From: Corynebacterium aurimucosum ATCC 700975
Lineage (GTDB): Bacteria; Actinomycetota; Actinomycetes; Mycobacteriales; Mycobacteriaceae
Direction of reading: 5' to 3'
Assembly (NCBI RefSeq): GCF_000022905.1
Contig: NC_012590.1
Location: 682,001-746,000, forward strand
Length of the DNA stretch: 64,000 bases
How positions within the stretch are numbered: position 1 is the first letter of the stretch; each line of letters starts with the position of its first letter. A program made the position numbers and the translations under genes. The notes under the pieces are model-generated. The model did no database searches. It was given only the letters and a program-made list of their open reading frames with translations, and was not told where the DNA came from. Positions 18,935-27,102 of the stretch are shown one piece after another.

Positions 18935-20260
18935 TTAGTTCGCGCGGATGGCTTCAGCCAGGACCTGGAGGCCGTCACGCAGGGTGGACTCGTTGATGAC
19001 CAGCGGCGGCAAGAGGCGGATGACGTTGCCGTCGAGGCCACAGGTGAGGATGAGTACGCCCTGCTCGCGGCAGGTCTTGGCCACCTTGGCGGTGAGGTCA
19101 GCGTTCGGCTGGTTGTTGTCGTCAACCAGCTCGATGGCGATCATGGCGCCGCGGCCGCGGACCTCGGCAACGGTGGTGAGCTCGAGCAGCGGCTCTAGCT
19201 CCTCGCGGATGATGGCCTCGATCTCGCGGGCGCGGGAAGCCAGATCCAGTTCCTCCATCTCCTCGAAAGCTGCCAGGGAAGCGGCACATGCCACCGGGTT
19301 ACCGGCGTAGGTGCCACCCAGGGAGCCCGGGTCCGGGGCATCCATGATTTCTGCACGGCCGGTCACAGCGGACAGCGGTATGCCGCCGCCCACGCCCTTG
19401 GCGGTGGTGATGAGGTCCGGGATGATGCCCTCGTCATCGCAGGCGAACCATGAGCCAGTGCGGCAGATGCCGGCCTGAATTTCATCGGCGATGAAGACAA
19501 CACCGTTGTCGGTGCACCATTCCTGCAGTGCCGGGAGGAAACCCTTGGCCGGCTCAACGAAGCCGCCCTCGCCCTGAACCGGCTCGATGATGACGGCAGC
19601 CAGCTCTTCGGTGCCGACGTACTGCTCGATGTAGCGCAGGGTGCGCGCTGCTGCCTGCTTGCCGTCGAGGCCGTCGCGCAGCGGGTAGGACATCGGCGCG
19701 CGGTAGATATCAGCGGCCAGGGTGCCAAAGCCCTGCTTGTAGGGCTTGTTCTTGGCGGTCATGGTCATGGTGAGGTTGGTACGGCCGTGGAAGGCGCCGT
19801 CGAAGACCACAACGCGGTTCTTGCCGGTGTAGCGGCGAGCGATCTTGATGGCGTTCTCCACTGCCTCCGCGCCGGTGGAGAAGAGGCAGGTCTTCTTCTC
19901 GTGGGTGCCCGGGGTCAGCTCGTTAAGCTTCTTGCAGACATCAACGAAGCCCTGGTACGGAGCGTTGAGGAAGCAGGTGTGGGTGAGGTGGCTGGCGGCC
20001 TCGGCGACGGCCTTGACAACGCGCTCGTTGGAGGCGCCGACGGAGGTCACGGCGATGCCGGATGCGAAGTCGACGATGGTGTTCCCGTCGACGTCGACAA
20101 GCACGCCACCGTCACCGTCGGTGATGTAGGAGGGATAGCCCGGGATGACGCCAGCGGCGACGTCTGCTTCACGGGCGGCATTCAGCTCCTGGCTGCGGGG
20201 GCCAGGGATTGCGGTGGAGACATTCCGCTCCTGGGGGAGGCGGTGCTTGAGGTCCTGCAT
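18935..20260 (-). CDS. gabT: 4-aminobutyrate aminotransferase-like PLP enzyme, copy 1
   Basis: A 441-residue class III aminotransferase. Visible marks are GDGGVLVDVDGNTIVDFASGIAVTSVG (49-75), the PLP phosphate loop STGAEAVENAIKIARRYTG (128-146), FHGRT (158-162), the EPVQGEGG loop, IADEIQAG (257-264) and the Schiff-base Lys288 in TTAKGVGGG. It probably transfers the amino group of GABA or a similar omega-amino acid to 2-oxoglutarate. Ribosome site aaggagcagacagcATG. It is the first gene of an operon with the monooxygenase and esterase, an unusual partnership. It aligns without gaps over at least 290 residues with the second GabT at 23477, so the two are paralogues with perhaps different substrates. 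Confidence 0.85.
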   Translation of the reverse strand: MQDLKHRLPQERNVSTAIPGPRSQELNAAREADVAAGVIPGYPSYITDGDGGVLVDVDGNTIVDFASGIAVTSVGASNERVVKAVAEAASHLTHTCFLNAPYQGFVDVCKKLNELTPGTHEKKTCLFSTGAEAVENAIKIARRYTGKNRVVVFDGAFHGRTNLTMTMTAKNKPYKQGFGTLAADIYRAPMSYPLRDGLDGKQAAARTLRYIEQYVGTEELAAVIIEPVQGEGGFVEPAKGFLPALQEWCTDNGVVFIADEIQAGICRTGSWFACDDEGIIPDLITTAKGVGGGIPLSAVTGRAEIMDAPDPGSLGGTYAGNPVACAASLAAFEEMEELDLASRAREIEAIIREELEPLLELTTVAEVRGRGAMIAIELVDDNNQPNADLTAKVAKTCREQGVLILTCGLDGNVIRLLPPLVINESTLRDGLQVLAEAIRAN

Positions 20261-20291
20261 GCTGTCTGCTCCTTAATGCTCGGAATTTTTT

Positions 20292-20305
20292 ATGACGTGG
20301 GTCAT
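20292..20305. promoter_or_regulatory. candidate operator between gabT copy 1 and pucR
   Basis: The inverted repeat atgac-gtgg-gtcat lies in the 111-bp divergent gap between gabT (minus) and the pucR gene (plus). Position suggests a regulator site; there is no direct evidence of binding. Confidence 0.3.
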
Positions 20306-20371
20306 TCTGGCGGCTAAACTTCATAAGGGCCATAGACAACTGGGTGAAAGAATGGTGAGAAATTGTCCACA

Positions 20372-21898
20372 ATGGATACGGGGGTAGCGGTTGGGCTGGA
20401 AGAGGGAAGTGTTTCCCTGAGATGGTTTGCTAATCAACCCGATCTGGGGATAGAAATTCTGCACGATTGTGGGCGCCCTTTTTCCGTGATGCACCCGTGT
20501 GAACTGCGCGATCCACGAGAATTCGTGGGCTCTGGTGCGGTCATCCTGCTTACTGGTATGGCCTTCGAAGGAAAGCCGGAAGAGCTGTCGGAGTACATCC
20601 ACAGGGTGGCCGAGGGCGGGGTAACGGGGGTGGGCTTTGGCGTTGGTCTCGCCTTTGCCGAGGTTCCGCCCGCCATGGTGGAGGCCGCCCGGGAATGCGA
20701 TATTTCGCTCTTCACGGTGGCGCGGCGCGTTCCCTTCGTCTCGGTGCTCGCGCGTCTCCACGACGAGCTACAGCGCCAGCGTGAGGAAGGCCTGGAACTC
20801 TTCATTGCGCAGCAGGGCGCGCTTAACGACGCCGCCATCGCCGGCCTCGACTCCCTCGTGGATAAGACCGGCCGACTTTTGGGTGCGCACTGTTGCCTCG
20901 TGGATAAGGACGGACGGGTCTTCGCGCAGTCGAGTCACCCCGGCCTGCCCCCAGTGGACTGGGCTCCGGTGATTGCCGATACTCGCGCTCAGAACTTCTA
21001 CGCCGCACGCCGCGTGGGAGGATGGAATGTCTTGGCCCAGCGTTTGGCCGACCACGGTGCGCGCTCCTTCGGACTGCTGGCGGTGGCGCGTGAGAGTTTC
21101 GGTGTGAACGAGCGCGCGCTGCTCAAGCAGGCTGCAGGTCTAGCGGAACTCACGGTGAAGCGCCCGCAGGAGCTTCGGCGCACCCAAAACGAACTCAACT
21201 CCATGGCCATGGCTATTCAGTTGGGCATGGATCAGCCGGAAGATCCCATGCGCCGTATCTTCCACATGGTGGGTGACGCGCAGGGCCGGGTGCGGCCGGT
21301 CCTGGTGAAATCTGAGGGGGAGCGCGCCCACCAGCGCTTCATTCAGGCTTTGGATGCCCGCCTGCAGGACCACGGGCGCTTGCTTTTCGAGTACACGCTG
21401 GATAAATCCTCCAGCCTCCTGCTCTTTAGGGGAAGCCGTTCGATGAAGAACTTGCAAGACTTGTTGCGCGATATTCGCGGAAGCAAGCGCATCGTCGTGG
21501 GGCAACCCATGCCGTGGGGCGAGTTGGGAGTTGGAGCTGTCCGTGAATTGGAATCCTTCGCCTTTGGGCTCCAACCCGGGATGTTGGCGGGGCCAGAATC
21601 GCGGACGCTGAGCTGGACCAGGGATCCCAGGGTCAAGGGCGCGGTGCACAATCGCGCCGAAGAAACCTGGGGCAAGGTGCGCGCCCACGACGCGGAGCAC
21701 GGCACCGAATTGGCAGAAACCCTGGAGGTCTACCTGCGCGCGGGCGGGCATGTGAGCCGCACCGCTGAGGAGCTGCATTCGCATCGGCATACCGTGCGCA
21801 AGCGCATCGCGGACTTGGAGGATCTCCTCGAAGTCGACCTCAAGGATCCTCTCGTGGCAGCGGAGCTGCTCATCCTCGGGGTCAGCGTTCCGGATTGA
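20372..21898 (+). CDS. PucR-family transcriptional regulator
   Basis: This 508-residue protein has an N-terminal PucR ligand-binding domain (SVSLRWFANQPDLGIEIL, about 10-130, with GFGVGLAFAEVPPAMVEAA), a middle GGDEF-like region, and a C-terminal helix-turn-helix (AGGHVSRTAEELHSHRHTVRKRIADLEDLL, about 458-487). The start is uncertain: ATG 20372 is used, but TTG 20363 is in frame and neither has a good ribosome site. It is divergent from the gabT-monooxygenase operon, its likely target, and homologous to the PucR protein encoded tail to tail at 21914-23359, whose product starts MSEISFRWLTNQ at the matching position. Confidence 0.82.
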   Translation: MDTGVAVGLEEGSVSLRWFANQPDLGIEILHDCGRPFSVMHPCELRDPREFVGSGAVILLTGMAFEGKPEELSEYIHRVAEGGVTGVGFGVGLAFAEVPPAMVEAARECDISLFTVARRVPFVSVLARLHDELQRQREEGLELFIAQQGALNDAAIAGLDSLVDKTGRLLGAHCCLVDKDGRVFAQSSHPGLPPVDWAPVIADTRAQNFYAARRVGGWNVLAQRLADHGARSFGLLAVARESFGVNERALLKQAAGLAELTVKRPQELRRTQNELNSMAMAIQLGMDQPEDPMRRIFHMVGDAQGRVRPVLVKSEGERAHQRFIQALDARLQDHGRLLFEYTLDKSSSLLLFRGSRSMKNLQDLLRDIRGSKRIVVGQPMPWGELGVGAVRELESFAFGLQPGMLAGPESRTLSWTRDPRVKGAVHNRAEETWGKVRAHDAEHGTELAETLEVYLRAGGHVSRTAEELHSHRHTVRKRIADLEDLLEVDLKDPLVAAELLILGVSVPD

Positions 21899-21913
21899 GG
21901 CCTTAAAGGTCAG

Positions 21914-23359
21914 CTAAGAGTCAATACTGAGTAAGAGAAGCTCCGCGCGGGTTACAGGGTTGGCCAAGTCCACGCCGCAGAGTTGCTCCACTTTATCCAG
22001 CCGAGCGCGCACGGTGTGCCGGTGAACCCCAAGCTCCGCGGCGGCGGTGGCCAGGTTGGCGTTGCCCACGAGGAAGGCACGCAAAGTAGCGAGCAACTCC
22101 GTATTGTGCTGAGCATCGTGTTCGGCCAAACGGTTGACCGTGGCCGCGCGCCGGGCGCCGAGGGCCTCCGAGACGCCGGGTTCCGCCAGCCAGGTAGGCG
22201 CAGCAGAATCAAAGGCCGCTACGGTGCCAAGGGGCAGGCTGCGCGCATGGCTTTGAAGAGAAGACAACAGTGCTGGGTTCAGCTCCTGCCACGCAACACC
22301 CCGAAGGGCGGAGACGCGAAGGTAGCGCGACTGTTTCTTGAACAGGTGTGAGGTTGCGGTTCCCGGAGGAAGCATGAGAAGTGCAGAATCCTGTTCCGGG
22401 CGGACGAAGCTGTGCGGCTCGGCCTTGCCGATCTCACTCACTATGCGCGCGAGGCGCGAGGGGGTCGAGGCTGTGACATAGATAACATCCGTGAGATCGT
22501 GGCTAGCAATCAAGTGAAAGGCCGCGTGCAGGGCGGGGGAGTCAACGCCGGCGAGCTGGGCATCAAGCGCTAGCGCCCCGAGAATAGCGTGGCTATTGCC
22601 ATCGGGGTGATCAAGCAGCAGGCTGGCCAGACCCGAAAGATGCCGGATGAGCGCGCGCGAATAAGAATCGAACTTCTCCGAGCGCCTGGCGGCGACGGCC
22701 CAACGCCGGCCCGCGGAGCCGAAGGTGCTGGTGATGGTGGCACCTGTGCTTGTCGACGTCCCCGTGCCCCGCCCCGTCTGCTCCGCGGCCTCCACTGCGG
22801 CGCTGGCTGCGCTGAGCTGCTCCGCATCTCTCTGGCTGAGCACCGCTCCGGAAGAACTAGCTACCGCTACAGCGGCGCTGAGTTGATTGCTCGCCTCATC
22901 GATGAGCGCTTGGATGCCCGACACAGCTGCGTGATTGAGGCGCTCTTGTTGGCGGTGGAAGGTGAAGTGCGCATTGTTTTCGAGGCGCGCTTGTTCCTGG
23001 GCTACCGCAGTAGTGATGGACACGAAGCGGGTGGCGCGCGGGATCTCAAAAAGGGTGAGGTGGTGTTGGGAACAAGCGCGGGTCAGCGCGGGTGGTACCT
23101 CGGCGAAGGCGAGTCCGGTACCGAAACCAATGCCGTGTACCCCGGCTGCGGCGAGAGCAGCGGCATAGTGCTCGAAGCCTTCCGGGTCGTCGCGGAAAAC
23201 GAGCCCCAGAGTGAGCATGAGCGCGCCGGGAGAGGTGAACTCGGTGGGGTCCGCGAGCTCTGACGCATGGATGGTGCTGAACGCGGGTTTGCCCTCAACG
23301 AGCGGGCGCAGGTTCAGCGAGTGCTGGTTGGTGAGCCAGCGGAAGGAAATCTCACTCAT
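21914..23359 (-). CDS. PucR-family transcriptional regulator
   Basis: The 481-residue protein begins directly with the PucR ligand domain (ISFRWLTNQHSLNLRPL; GIGFGTGLAFAEVPPALTRA near 95-114) and ends with the helix-turn-helix FLVGNANLATAAAELGVHRHTVRARLDKVEQL at about 430-461. It is a paralogue of the regulator at 20372 and is divergent from the second gabT (23477), its likely target. A Ser/Thr/Gly-rich linker (RGTGTSTSTGATITSTFGS) sits near residue 200. TAGCCT 7 nt before ATG 23359 and no Shine-Dalgarno sequence suggest a leaderless mRNA. Only 15 bp separate its stop from the stop of the facing paralogue. Confidence 0.83.
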   Translation of the reverse strand: MSEISFRWLTNQHSLNLRPLVEGKPAFSTIHASELADPTEFTSPGALMLTLGLVFRDDPEGFEHYAAALAAAGVHGIGFGTGLAFAEVPPALTRACSQHHLTLFEIPRATRFVSITTAVAQEQARLENNAHFTFHRQQERLNHAAVSGIQALIDEASNQLSAAVAVASSSGAVLSQRDAEQLSAASAAVEAAEQTGRGTGTSTSTGATITSTFGSAGRRWAVAARRSEKFDSYSRALIRHLSGLASLLLDHPDGNSHAILGALALDAQLAGVDSPALHAAFHLIASHDLTDVIYVTASTPSRLARIVSEIGKAEPHSFVRPEQDSALLMLPPGTATSHLFKKQSRYLRVSALRGVAWQELNPALLSSLQSHARSLPLGTVAAFDSAAPTWLAEPGVSEALGARRAATVNRLAEHDAQHNTELLATLRAFLVGNANLATAAAELGVHRHTVRARLDKVEQLCGVDLANPVTRAELLLLSIDS

Positions 23360-23372
23360 GGTGGACAGGCTA
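23360..23372 (-). promoter_or_regulatory. -10 element of a leaderless promoter for pucR (21914-23359)
   Basis: Minus-strand TAGCCT (23367-23372), 7-nt spacer, then ATG 23359. The rest of the 117-bp divergent gap to gabT copy 2 holds an imperfect palindrome, ggtgcaaaatttatacacc, at about 23383-23401. Confidence 0.5.
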
Positions 23373-23476
23373 CACAGTTATAGGTGCAAAATTTATACAC
23401 CCTGTCGATAGTGCCGCAAGGGTGGTAGGGGCCACACTAAAGGGCATCCTATTCATCCGAACACAAAAGGAAGACC

Positions 23477-24805
23477 ATGCAGGAACTTCAGTACCACATT
23501 GAGCAGTCCCGCCACCTGGGCCAGCAGGTCCCGGGTCCGAAGAGCGCCGCCCTGGATGAGCGTCGCAAGAATGCCCTTCCCGCGGGCATGGCGCCCTCGC
23601 TTCCGGGCTACGTGGTGGATGCGGATGGCGGCATTCTTGCCGATGCTGACGGCAACCGCTTCATCGACCTTGCCTCCGGCATCGCCGTGACCTCCGCTGG
23701 CGCTTCCAACCCGGCCGTCGTGGCCGCGGTGCAGGAAGCCGTCGCGCACTTCACCCACACCTCCTTCACCATCTCTCCGTACGAGTCCTACGTGGCCGTG
23801 GCAGAAAAACTCAACGAGGTCACCCCGGGTGATCACCCGAAGAAGACCGCGCTGTTCAACTCCGGCGCGGAGGCCGTTGAGAACGCCGTGAAGATTGCCC
23901 GTAACTACACCGGCAAGCGCGGCGTTGTCGTCATGGACCGTGCCTTCCACGGCCGCACTAACCTGACCATGGCGATGACCGCCAAGCAGTCGCCCTACAA
24001 GAACGGCTTCGGCCCCTTCGCGCCGGAGATTTACCGCGCACCGATGTCCTACCCCCTGCGTGACGGCCTGAGTGGTGCTGAGGCTGCCAAGAAGACCATC
24101 ACCATGATTGAGCAGGAAGTCGGCGCAGCCAACCTGGCCTGCGTTGTTGCTGAGCCGATTCAGGGCGAGGGCGGCTTCGTCGTCCCGGCCGAGGGCTACC
24201 TCGCAGCAATCCAGAAGTGGTGCAACGAGAACGACGTGGTCTTCATCGTCGACGAGATTCAGGCAGGCATGATGCGTACCGGCACCTGGTTCGCTTCCGA
24301 CCATGAGGGCATCGTTCCGGACATGGTGACCATTGCGAAGGGCATTGCCTCCGGCATGCCGCTGTCCGCAGTGACCGGCCGTGCAGAAATCATGGATGCC
24401 CCGCAGCCGGGTGGCCTGGGCGGTACCTACACCGGCAACCCGGTGGCCTGTGCTGCTGCGCTGGCGACCTTCAAGGAATTCGAAGAGAAGGACTTCGGTG
24501 CGCGTGCTCAGAACCTGGAGAAGGTTGCCCGCGAGGAGCTGGAACCCATTCTGGGCGATGAGCGCGTGGCCGAGTTCCGCGGCCGCGGCGCCATGCTGGC
24601 CCTCGAATTCGTCACCGCTGAGGGCGAGCCGGACTCCGAGCTGGTGCACAAGATTGCCGACGCCGCCAAGGCCGAAGGCGTCCTGCTGCTGACCTGCGGC
24701 CTCGACCACAACGTCATCCGCTTCCTGCCTTCCCTGGCTATCCCGGAAGACCTGTGGCGTGAGGCGCTGCAGGTCGTCGTCAAGCAGTTCAACGAGTACA
24801 AGTAG
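23477..24805 (+). CDS. gabT: 4-aminobutyrate aminotransferase-like PLP enzyme, copy 2
   Basis: A 442-residue class III aminotransferase with the same landmarks as copy 1 at the same positions: NSGAEAVENAVKIARNYTGK (128-147), FHGRTNLTM, EPIQGEGGF, IVDEIQAGMMRTG and Schiff-base Lys288 in TIAKGIASG. A GABA or polyamine-derived omega-amino acid is the expected amino donor. Ribosome site aaaggaagaccATG. It is divergent from a PucR regulator and is followed, after a hairpin, by an amino-acid permease, the typical uptake-plus-transamination arrangement. The succinate-semialdehyde-type dehydrogenase at 27103 could take its aldehyde product. Confidence 0.87.
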   Translation: MQELQYHIEQSRHLGQQVPGPKSAALDERRKNALPAGMAPSLPGYVVDADGGILADADGNRFIDLASGIAVTSAGASNPAVVAAVQEAVAHFTHTSFTISPYESYVAVAEKLNEVTPGDHPKKTALFNSGAEAVENAVKIARNYTGKRGVVVMDRAFHGRTNLTMAMTAKQSPYKNGFGPFAPEIYRAPMSYPLRDGLSGAEAAKKTITMIEQEVGAANLACVVAEPIQGEGGFVVPAEGYLAAIQKWCNENDVVFIVDEIQAGMMRTGTWFASDHEGIVPDMVTIAKGIASGMPLSAVTGRAEIMDAPQPGGLGGTYTGNPVACAAALATFKEFEEKDFGARAQNLEKVAREELEPILGDERVAEFRGRGAMLALEFVTAEGEPDSELVHKIADAAKAEGVLLLTCGLDHNVIRFLPSLAIPEDLWREALQVVVKQFNEYK

Positions 24806-24816
24806 TTGACTTTTTC

Positions 24817-24850
24817 GCTCACCCGGATCTTTCCGGGTGAGCTCCTGTTT
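24817..24850 (+). terminator. terminator or attenuator between gabT copy 2 and the permease
   Basis: An 11-bp perfect stem (gctcacccgga 24817-24827 with tccgggtgagc 24832-24842, loop tctt) is followed by tcctgtttta. It may lower permease expression relative to gabT if the permease has no promoter of its own. Confidence 0.7.
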
Positions 24851-24878
24851 TATTAGTCCTTAGTTATCGGAGAAATCT

Positions 24879-26108
24879 TTGTCCAACAACATTTCTGTGC
24901 CGCAGAAGGATGAGTCCACGGCGGAGTTCAAACCCGCGCTGTCCTTCGTGCAGGGCATCGCCCTTATCTTCGGCACCAACATCGGTGCTGGAGTCCTCTC
25001 TATTCCTTATGCTGCCCGCAACGGAGGGTTCCTCGCACTCGTTATTGCTCTGCTGATAGCAGGTACCCTCACGACCATTTCCATGCTGTACGTGGCGGAG
25101 ACAGCCATGCGCACCAAGGCGCCGCTGCAGGTTTCCGGATTGGCGGAGCATTACCTGGGGCAGTGGGGCCGCTGGCTGGTATTCGTGGCCATCATCGTCA
25201 ACGGTATCGGCGCGCTCATTGCCTATGCCGCTGGTTCAGGTGACTTGATCAACAATATCTTCGGGTTACCGCCGCTTCTCGGCACACTGATCTTCTTCGG
25301 CTTCGGTTCCTGGGTGATGTACCGCGGCCTGCACACCACGGGTGCGGCCGAGGGTGCCATTACTGCCGGTATGGTGATCATTATCGCGGTGCTGTGTGGA
25401 TGGACAATCCTGGGCCCAGGTATCAAGGCAGAGAACCTGTTGGTTCTTCATCCTTTCTTCATCGTTCCGATTCTGAACCTCGCGGTCTTCTCCTTCTTGG
25501 CGCAGTACGTGGTCCCGGAGCTGGTGCAAGGTATGGACCCGGCCAAGCCACAGCAGACCGCGCGGGCAATTGTGCTCGGCATGGTGGTGACGGGCTTTAC
25601 CTTGGCGTTGGTTCCTTTTGCCGCCCTTGGTCTGCTCGGCATGGAGGTCACCGAGGTGGTGACCATTGCCTGGGGTGAGGCCCTTGGCCCGGTGGCCTAC
25701 TACTTGGCAAACATCTTTGCGCTGGCGGCCATGCTGACGTCGTTCTTGGCGATTGGTTTTACCACCATGCGCAACGTCTTGGACATCTTCCACTGGGAAG
25801 GAGTGAAGGGACAGCGCATCGTGGCGGTGGCCCTGACGGTTGTTCCGCCCCTGGTGATTTCCATTGCTGGTCTCGGCGGCTTCGTTGCGGCGTTGTCCTA
25901 TGCAGGTGGTTTCGCGGGCGCCATCATGTCCGTTATCCCAGTGATGCTGTTGCACGCTTCCCGGAAGAAAGGAGACCGCGACCCAGGCTGGAACGTGGGC
26001 GGACTCGCACACCCGTTAATTCAGGGCACCATCATCGTGGTCTACGTCTTGGCATTCATCTACTCGATCATTTCCATCCTCGGGTTGGTGCCGGCAGGCT
26101 GGGCTTAA
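24879..26108 (+). CDS. aromatic/neutral amino-acid permease (AAAP/HAAAP-like)
   Basis: The 409-residue protein has about 11 membrane segments. The first contains GIALIFGTNIGAGVLSIPYAARNGGF (24-49), the unwound-helix G-T-N-I-G-A-G motif of the amino acid/auxin permease and Trp-Tyr permease families. It begins with TTG 24879, with ggag 6 nt upstream; no ATG or GTG lies near enough to keep the first membrane segment. It probably imports the amino acid used by GabT copy 2, from which it is separated only by a hairpin. The exact substrate (GABA, an aromatic or a branched amino acid) cannot be told. Confidence 0.75.
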   Translation: MSNNISVPQKDESTAEFKPALSFVQGIALIFGTNIGAGVLSIPYAARNGGFLALVIALLIAGTLTTISMLYVAETAMRTKAPLQVSGLAEHYLGQWGRWLVFVAIIVNGIGALIAYAAGSGDLINNIFGLPPLLGTLIFFGFGSWVMYRGLHTTGAAEGAITAGMVIIIAVLCGWTILGPGIKAENLLVLHPFFIVPILNLAVFSFLAQYVVPELVQGMDPAKPQQTARAIVLGMVVTGFTLALVPFAALGLLGMEVTEVVTIAWGEALGPVAYYLANIFALAAMLTSFLAIGFTTMRNVLDIFHWEGVKGQRIVAVALTVVPPLVISIAGLGGFVAALSYAGGFAGAIMSVIPVMLLHASRKKGDRDPGWNVGGLAHPLIQGTIIVVYVLAFIYSIISILGLVPAGWA

Positions 26109-26133
26109 AGCCGACTTTTAGACGCGGCACCCC

Positions 26134-26200
26134 GCCTAGTTGCCAAAGTTCTGGCCAGATCTTGAGTCAGGAGCGAGGGTTTTGGCAGAACGGGCAGTTG
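26134..26200. repeat. palindromic intergenic repeat, copy R1
   Basis: About 67 bp in the convergent gap between the permease and the SnoaL-like gene. It shares tgccaaagttctggccagatcttga and the end ttggcagaa-cgggcagttg with copy R2 (33739). The left end is degenerate (gcctagt in place of aactgcccc-agt). It has no long T tract, so it is not an ordinary terminator. Confidence 0.75.
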
Positions 26201-26229
26201 TAGCCCGGGCCTGGATCTAGACTGTGCCG

Positions 26230-26279
26230 AAAACACGAGAAGGCTGGGCCGCTCCCCGTATCAAGGAGCGGCCCAGCCT
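26230..26279 (-). terminator. Rho-independent terminator after the SSADH-SnoaL operon
   Basis: A 15-bp perfect stem (aggctgggccgctcc 26241-26255 with ggagcggcccagcct 26265-26279, 9-nt loop) is followed on the minus strand by tctcgtgttttc. Confidence 0.75.
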
Positions 26280-26319
26280 GTCGGCGTGCGACATAGGCTG
26301 TGGCTTTGAAGGCTATGGC

Positions 26320-27093
26320 CTAGAAGATGCCGTGGTTATGAAGTGCCTCGTCATCGGAGGGGACCTCAGAAATGGCATCCCACATTTCGACGAGCTTGCC
26401 GTCCTCGACGCGCCACAGCTCGCAATAGGAATGGCGCGCACCGGCGATGCTGCCTTCGGAATGGGTCAGAACGAACTGTCCTTGTGCAACCGTGCGGTGG
26501 ATGCGCTCATACTCCAGACCTTCGCCATCCTCCTTCAGCTTGGTGAGGAAATCAACGCAGTTTTGGGCACCATCGGCGATATCAGGGGAATGCTGGGCAA
26601 ATTGATCATCGCGGGTGTTGTCGATGAAACCGGAGTAGTCACCGCCGATGAGAGAGCGGGTGAAGAACTCGATGACGAACTCTCGGTTCTGCTCGGTGAC
26701 GCTCTCATCACCGATCTCGGTGGCGCCATCGAGCTGCGTGCGGCCGCTTGCGTTCGGTTCTGCCAGGGGAACGAGGTTGTCCCAGTGCTCGACAATCTTG
26801 TCGCCCTCGACGCGGTAAATATCGAAACCGACGAAGGGCTCATCCTCGATGCCATCGAAGCGGCCATGCAAAGCGACGAGGCCGTTGGCTTCGTCGGCAA
26901 TCACCCGGGCGTTGGTGTACTTCAGGCCCTCGCCCAGATCCGCGACAAACTTCTTGAGACCTTCTGCATCATTAGCGATGAGGGGAGAGTGCTCCACGAA
27001 GTTGTCGGCGAAGTGCTTGTCCAGGACAGAGGTATCGTGGCCGTCGAAAAGCGCGGTGTGGACCTCGAGAACGAAGTTTCCTAGTGACGTCAT
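26320..27093 (-). CDS. tandem SnoaL-like (NTF2 fold) domain protein
   Basis: The 257-residue protein is two SnoaL-like domains in a row. Domain 1 (about 1-115) has FADNFVEHSPLIANDAEGL and ends VGFDIYRVEGDKIVEHWDNLVPL; domain 2 (about 133-245) has RDDQFAQHSPDIADGAQNCV and ends YCELWRVEDGKLVEMWDAISEV. The repeated elements are Q/E-H-S-P, then F-D/E-I/L-x-R-V-E-D/G-G-K-I/L-V-E-x-W-D. Such predicted SnoaL domains form cone-shaped alpha+beta pockets used by cyclases, isomerases and many proteins of unknown role. Usually a single domain dimerises; here the dimer may be within one chain. It starts 9 bp after the dehydrogenase stop in the same operon. Function unknown. Confidence 0.8.
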   Translation of the reverse strand: MTSLGNFVLEVHTALFDGHDTSVLDKHFADNFVEHSPLIANDAEGLKKFVADLGEGLKYTNARVIADEANGLVALHGRFDGIEDEPFVGFDIYRVEGDKIVEHWDNLVPLAEPNASGRTQLDGATEIGDESVTEQNREFVIEFFTRSLIGGDYSGFIDNTRDDQFAQHSPDIADGAQNCVDFLTKLKEDGEGLEYERIHRTVAQGQFVLTHSEGSIAGARHSYCELWRVEDGKLVEMWDAISEVPSDDEALHNHGIF

Positions 27094-27102
27094 GGGATCT
27101 CC

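Noticed and set aside
17327..19198. Long open frame (623 codons) on the plus strand opposite the monooxygenase and gabT genes
   Set aside because: It spans two well-supported minus-strand genes and their gap, its product is Val/Leu/Gly-rich without domains, and such antisense frames are common in GC-rich DNA.
23453..24709. Antisense frame (418 codons) opposite gabT copy 2
   Set aside because: GabT copy 2 is a complete PLP enzyme; the antisense product shows only compositional bias.
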